This document shows positions 59,638-64,000 of a stretch of DNA of 64,000 nucleotides, piece by piece. This DNA comes from Lumbricus rubellus (Eukaryota; Annelida; Clitellata; Crassiclitellata; Lumbricidae). Position numbers and translations under genes: made by a program. The stretch's first letter is position 1. Each line of letters begins with the position of its first letter. Under the pieces are notes generated by a model that was not told the origin of the DNA, made no database searches, and saw only the letters and a list, made by a program, of their open reading frames with translations. The stretch covers positions 39,921,821 to 39,985,820 of the forward strand of contig OX243811.1 of NCBI GenBank assembly GCA_945859605.1, written 5' to 3'.

Positions 59638-62180
59638 ATCCGATGTATGATGGGAAGGAGTCAGTCTATTCAGCCAATCCAGGTGGAATAATGTTTTTCA
59701 TGCTACTTATCACTTTTGTTTACTTGAGATCTTCGTATTCTGGGAATTAGCATACTTAGAGATCTTGTAAGAGATCTAGGAATTAGCATACTTTGCTGTC
59801 CATGGAAGTTCAAATTCTTTGCACGATAGATCAAATTCTTTGCAGGATAGAAAGTATTTCAAAAACTCAGTTTCACAAGAATTCCTGAAATTCACATTTG
59901 CATTGATGTTTTAGTTGTCTATAGATACCCTCCACCATGAATTAATTATCATGGAAAATGAAAATTCAAACCTGGAAGCTAGAAAATGTGTTGAAGATTG
60001 TTATCCATTCGAAATCGTCTTTTTCAATGCACGTAAACCAACGATCACTGTCTTTCACATCACTGGCACTCCCCTATATAATAAGAGCATTAATTTAAAG
60101 AAATTTAGATTAGAGATGCATCACTTATCAGTGGCCTTATTATATCTATCATCCATCTCTGTCTCTCCCTCCTCTGTTTACTTTCTTCATTCATTTGCAT
60201 CCACATACTTATTGCTTAACCAATCAGTATCCTTAGCCAATCCAGTTGATTTTTTCACTGTAAAGCTGACGATGCTGGGCATTAGGACGAATCCATTCAC
60301 CATTTTTCTATGCATTCCTTTATCCATCTGAACAATATTTTCTTATAAAGCGTTTGTTGTTCTTTTCAGGTCAGAATTGACTGGAAAGTCTTAGCTTTCG
60401 TTTTCGAAGACTTTTCGAGTAAACAGTTTCGACAAAAGGTTCAATCACCTTGCGCACTGGTGTAGTAATACGCAATGGAAGGACCTTAAAGTAGTTCAAG
60501 CTTCACAGTTGATGTGTGAATCTGAATCTGCCATTACCGCATATCTTACTTCACAATTATAATTTGAGGACTGCCACCTTTTCTTGATTATTCATTTTAC
60601 TTGCGAAATGCTTGGTTGTGCGTCAGTAGATTTGATTATTTTATGTTACATTTAGAATGATCTTCAATACTCTGATGGTATGGGAAGATTTTGTTTTCAA
60701 TTATCAGTTTCGTTTTTAATTAGCTTTGGATGTAGCTCTGTACAGGAAGATTTTGGTTGAAGTCAGTTACTTTAATATATACAATTTTTTATACAAGCAG
60801 AACAGAGTCCTTCAATGCTTAGTTTTGTATAAATTGTAGTTTTAGATTACTTAATTATCATGAACTGACGTGGAATTTGGTTTTTTGTTTTCTGTTACTT
60901 TTTGAAGCTTTACACTTTTGTAGCCTCTTCACCATTTTTCTTCACACTAGTTTTAATAATTGTACCAATAATTATTTGTTATATCAATACTTCTCCTACT
61001 TTGTGCAAGGTAATCACAATGATATTGGCAATTCATAATAATGGTTATTGTGGGATTGTTTTATGTGTTTACAATATCGTGTATCTAGATGTAAATATTT
61101 TTATATATTTTTTTTGGCAATCATTGAGAACACACAAAAATGCCTCTTGCATTACCTGATTCTAATATCTTCAATAATAAAATAATGAATAAATGAATAA
61201 ATATCTTCAATAACTATCTTCATGTGCATTTTTATAATAATTATTATTAGTATTGTTATTGTTGTTATTATTATTATTACAATATTTACCCAAGGTAGTT
61301 CTAATCCCTCAGGAAGCAAAAACTTGTCTGGAGAATGTTAGTTGGTGGTATCTGAAGTGGTAACGCTTCATCCAATCCTGCAAGTCAAAAGTGCTGCAAT
61401 ATGCAACAGTATTGAATCGCTGAATAATAATTTATTTGTATTAATTTGTGAATACACCTAGAATCACATGAAGCTGGAGAAGACCTAAGTTGTTGCAAAA
61501 TGAAACAAAAAGACAGAAAAGTCCTTAATTTAGTAATTGTAATTGCTTATTGATATAGCGTCTCTTCACGAAACTTATAAGAAATGCATCCTACCAATTG
61601 CACAAGACGATAGTTGAATAGAATGGTCTTCAGCCACTTGCTAAAAATAGGTTTCACCGTGATTAGTTGAATTTGACGAAACTTATTGAAATACTATATG
61701 ACCTTCACAGCGAGTTTTGCGTATTCAACCATGCATGCAATTCACCATGTTAAGGTTACCGAAGTTTTAAGGAACTTTTCATGACCATAATTATATACTC
61801 TGGCTTCATCGATTCTGAAGTTCTAGCTTGTCTCTTGTCTCTGATCATGGACAAGATGTTGGCTGATCAGTTTTAAGACGACGAGGGCAACTCTTCTTGG
61901 TTCATGCAGATTGAATTCAATCTTCGATAAAAAAAATCAAAAAGGACAGCCTTACGTGTCAGAGATCGAATTAGATTTAGAAAGTCGGTTTAATTATTAT
62001 TTGAGGCTTATATGACGTCTATTCTGATTCATTTAATCTGTATACAACGGTCAAAATACGGAGACGACAAAATATGAGATCTACCCTACGAAGTCTTCAA
62101 TGTTTTTGTCTATCGCAGTTCATGCAGGCTGCACAGAACACAGACAGAGCCATGCAGAGAACGTATGCACAGGAGGCGAA
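59638..62180. other. ACSS3 3' UTR and spacer to SALL
   Basis: No gene seen. Open frames at 59915-60331 and 60902-61159 are AT-rich and match nothing known. AATAAA-like sites cluster near 61170-61200 (AATAATAAAATAATGAATAAA region) and could end the ACSS3 transcript. No SALL poly(A) signal is obvious on the minus strand close to its stop. Confidence 0.45.
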
Positions 62181-62240
62181 GGTAGCAAAGCGCCTTTTAC
62201 ACGCCGCTTTTTACCCTGCGACCTGAGTTCGATTCCTATG
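62181..62240 (+). repeat. tRNA-like (SINE head?) sequence
   Basis: TAGCAAAGCG at 62183 resembles box A and GAGTTCGATTCC at 62225-62236 resembles box B, at tRNA-like spacing. No complete cloverleaf could be drawn, and no second copy is present in the window. Confidence 0.25.
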
Positions 62241-62553
62241 TAATAGTTCAATCATGCAAATTTGACATAGATCGCAATGCTGGAGTATACAAAAATCAGT
62301 GTCATATATCATCTGAGACGAGCCTAAGAATTCATGTCTAATACACATAATACACATGTTGCAGGGCTGAGTGACCTTTTCACCTCTGGTTATTTGACAG
62401 GTTTCCATGTTGCCCGGATGAGAAGTCACGTGATCGTGTTGTTGTTGAACGACGTTATTAAACATCGTTCTTCCATGCACAAGTGTCTACACTCTCAAGT
62501 CCAAGACACACGAACGTGTACAGTGTACGTTGTGCTGAATTATATGACGACAG

Positions 62554-63996
62554 TCACCGACAGTTGAGAGCAACCTGCTGGTGACCTCCCTGCGACAGAT
62601 GGTCGGTTGGCGGCCAGAGCAGGGAGGAGGATTGGCCCCCCACAGATTGGCCTGCAGGTGACACGAGATCAGTGTAGCCGCCCTTGGCTGATGCAGGAGG
62701 CGGTGGTGGAGGTGGCGATGGCATTCTGGTTCTACTGAGTTCTTCGATTTCGGTGGCAGTGACAATGCTATGATCCTGACTGCTCGACGTTGTTGGCATA
62801 ACTGACCTGTTGTTGTTGTTGTTGCTTTCCTCTTTGATTTTCATCTTCAGCTCGACTGGCTTCGAACCAGGACTTGCGTCTCGACCCACATGGAACTTCT
62901 GAGTTTGATCAGTGGTGGTCGACGTTCCTTGAAGGGCCGACGATCCTTCGAACTTCAGCGACAGTGGAGAAGTGTTGTTGTCGATGAATCCGTTGTTCAT
63001 CGGGGCAGCTGTGGTGGTGGTTGTGTCGCCCCCGCCACCGCAAGAAGACTTCGGGATGAAGTAATCGGGGTAGCGAAGCATCGCGAAGGGAAGGGCTTCG
63101 GCGCCTGCGGTGGCAGACGATGACTGGGACTGCTGCCTGGGAAAGCAGCGTCCTCCGAAGATCGTTGTTCCGTCCTTCGTTGGACTTTTGAAGTTCGGCA
63201 TCGGATCCATCAGCATCCGGCGTCCACGTCTCGACGGACATTTGTTCCACGCGTGGGTTCCCATGTGGACCTTGAGGTTGCCCTTCGTCGTGAACGCCTT
63301 GCTGCAGAGGGAACAGACGAAAGGTCGGTCGCCGGTGTGAGTGCGGGTGTGGATCTCAAGGGCGCTCGTGCTCGAGAACGGTTTCTTGCAGACGTTACAT
63401 AGATACCTCATCAACGACCTCTTCTCAGGAGGTGTTGCACCACCGCCGCCGCCTAACCCCGCCGCTGACTGGTCGGACATTCCAGTGGAGCTTTCGTTCC
63501 CGTTGGCTGCTGATGCTGCTGCTTCGCCCACTTGCTGCAGCATATGAGTCGAGAGGCCAAGCCCTGTCGATGCCAGGACGCTCACTGAGGAGGATGAAGA
63601 GATGGGTGGCGTCGAATGAAGGGGTGCATGAGGGGGTTGAGAGGAGCCGCCGTCAGAGGAGCTCGGAGTGCTCGGTCGGTGTCGGGAACTGTCTTGGTCG
63701 GCAGACGAGAGAGAGTGGGTCATGAGTATGTGCTGCTTCAGGTTGCCCTTCGTCGAAAACGCCCTGCCGCACAGCTGGCATTGGAACGGCTTCTCCTTCG
63801 TGTGACTGCGCAGGTGGATCTCGAGAGCACTCCGGCACGCGAACGTCTTACCGCAAACCTGGCAGACGACGTGATGCTTTCCACTGTCCAGCGAACCAAC
63901 GCTGGAGTGAAACATCGCTCCAGGTGGAGACTGGAGCGAACCAACATTTCCGAATTTCATCATGTTTGACATCTCCCCAAAAGACCCAAATGCCAT
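62554..63996 (-). CDS. SALL: Spalt-like (SALL) zinc-finger transcription factor, C-terminal part
   Basis: Nuclear repressor or activator acting in development. The window holds 480 codons of one long exon ending at 62554; the gene continues past the right edge, so the ATG at 63996 is probably internal. Two paired C2H2 fingers of the SALL type are visible: residues 45-94 ([21 protein letters not shown], joined by TKEKPFQ to [17 protein letters not shown]) and 200-248 ([21 protein letters not shown].. split here, then [17 protein letters not shown]). The sequence after the second pair, MGTHAWN then PSRRGRRM, is the conserved SALL signature. Between and after the pairs lie Ser-, Gly-, Asn- and Pro-rich low-complexity stretches. 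An IKEE within [11 protein letters not shown] is a possible sumoylation site (psi-K-x-E). Vertebrate SALLs have further N-terminal pairs, expected outside the window. Confidence 0.93.
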   Translation of the reverse strand: MAFGSFGEMSNMMKFGNVGSLQSPPGAMFHSSVGSLDSGKHHVVCQVCGKTFACRSALEIHLRSHTKEKPFQCQLCGRAFSTKGNLKQHILMTHSLSSADQDSSRHRPSTPSSSDGGSSQPPHAPLHSTPPISSSSSVSVLASTGLGLSTHMLQQVGEAAASAANGNESSTGMSDQSAAGLGGGGGATPPEKRSLMRYLCNVCKKPFSSTSALEIHTRTHTGDRPFVCSLCSKAFTTKGNLKVHMGTHAWNKCPSRRGRRMLMDPMPNFKSPTKDGTTIFGGRCFPRQQSQSSSATAGAEALPFAMLRYPDYFIPKSSCGGGGDTTTTTAAPMNNGFIDNNTSPLSLKFEGSSALQGTSTTTDQTQKFHVGRDASPGSKPVELKMKIKEESNNNNNRSVMPTTSSSQDHSIVTATEIEELSRTRMPSPPPPPPPASAKGGYTDLVSPAGQSVGGQSSSLLWPPTDHLSQGGHQQVALNCR

Positions 63997-64000
63997 TGGC

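Noticed and set aside
62890..63969. Several plus-strand frames opposite SALL
   Set aside because: They are shadows of the GC-rich SALL exon on the other strand and show no domain.

Overview
This is nuclear DNA from an invertebrate animal. The coding parts are split into many short exons with GT..AG introns. The recognisable products are metazoan: a tektin of ciliary microtubules, an animal three-repeat Myb, Ku70 with a SAP domain, an ACSS3-type acyl-CoA synthetase and a Spalt/SALL zinc-finger protein. Introns and spacers are AT-rich and crowded with LINE, SINE, Helitron and MITE copies and with minisatellites. I cannot name the species from this sequence.

Layout. 1-4947, minus strand: tektin, lacking only its C-terminus beyond the left edge. 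4948-7700: spacer with a cluster of the palindrome TAGGCCTA and a 5'-truncated LINE. 7700-19203, plus: promoter region and a 16-exon c-/B-Myb-type gene of 686 codons, followed by a long AT-rich downstream region with a 354-bp tandem duplication. 22570-26400: transposon-rich spacer. 26401-41001, plus: complete Ku70 (XRCC6), 19 exons, 603 codons. 41002-43874: spacer. 43875-59637, plus: complete ACSS3, 18 exons, 707 codons, with a likely mitochondrial presequence. 59638-62553: spacer. 62554 to the right edge, minus: the 3' part of a SALL gene. For the three complete or nearly complete plus-strand genes and the tektin, the exon phases I assigned are mutually consistent along the chain, which is the main support for the models.

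The genes do not form a pathway. Tektin and Myb are head to head, Myb, Ku70 and ACSS3 follow each other on one strand, and ACSS3 and SALL are tail to tail. I see no operon-like, CRISPR-like or defence-type system.

The most interesting material is structural. (1) A 77-bp tandem repeat in tektin multiplies a 3' splice site together with the start of its exon, and several other minisatellites lie directly against 3' splice sites. (2) A family of 63-bp TTAA-flanked mini-transposons has three copies in Ku70 introns, one of which sits in one half of a local duplication whose other half keeps the empty site. (3) A tRNA-derived SINE shares its 3' tail with a LINE that is present in the same window. 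(4) Several non-autonomous DNA elements have readable ends: a Helitron in an A/T site, a hAT element with a perfect 8-bp duplication, and a Harbinger-like MITE just upstream of Ku70.
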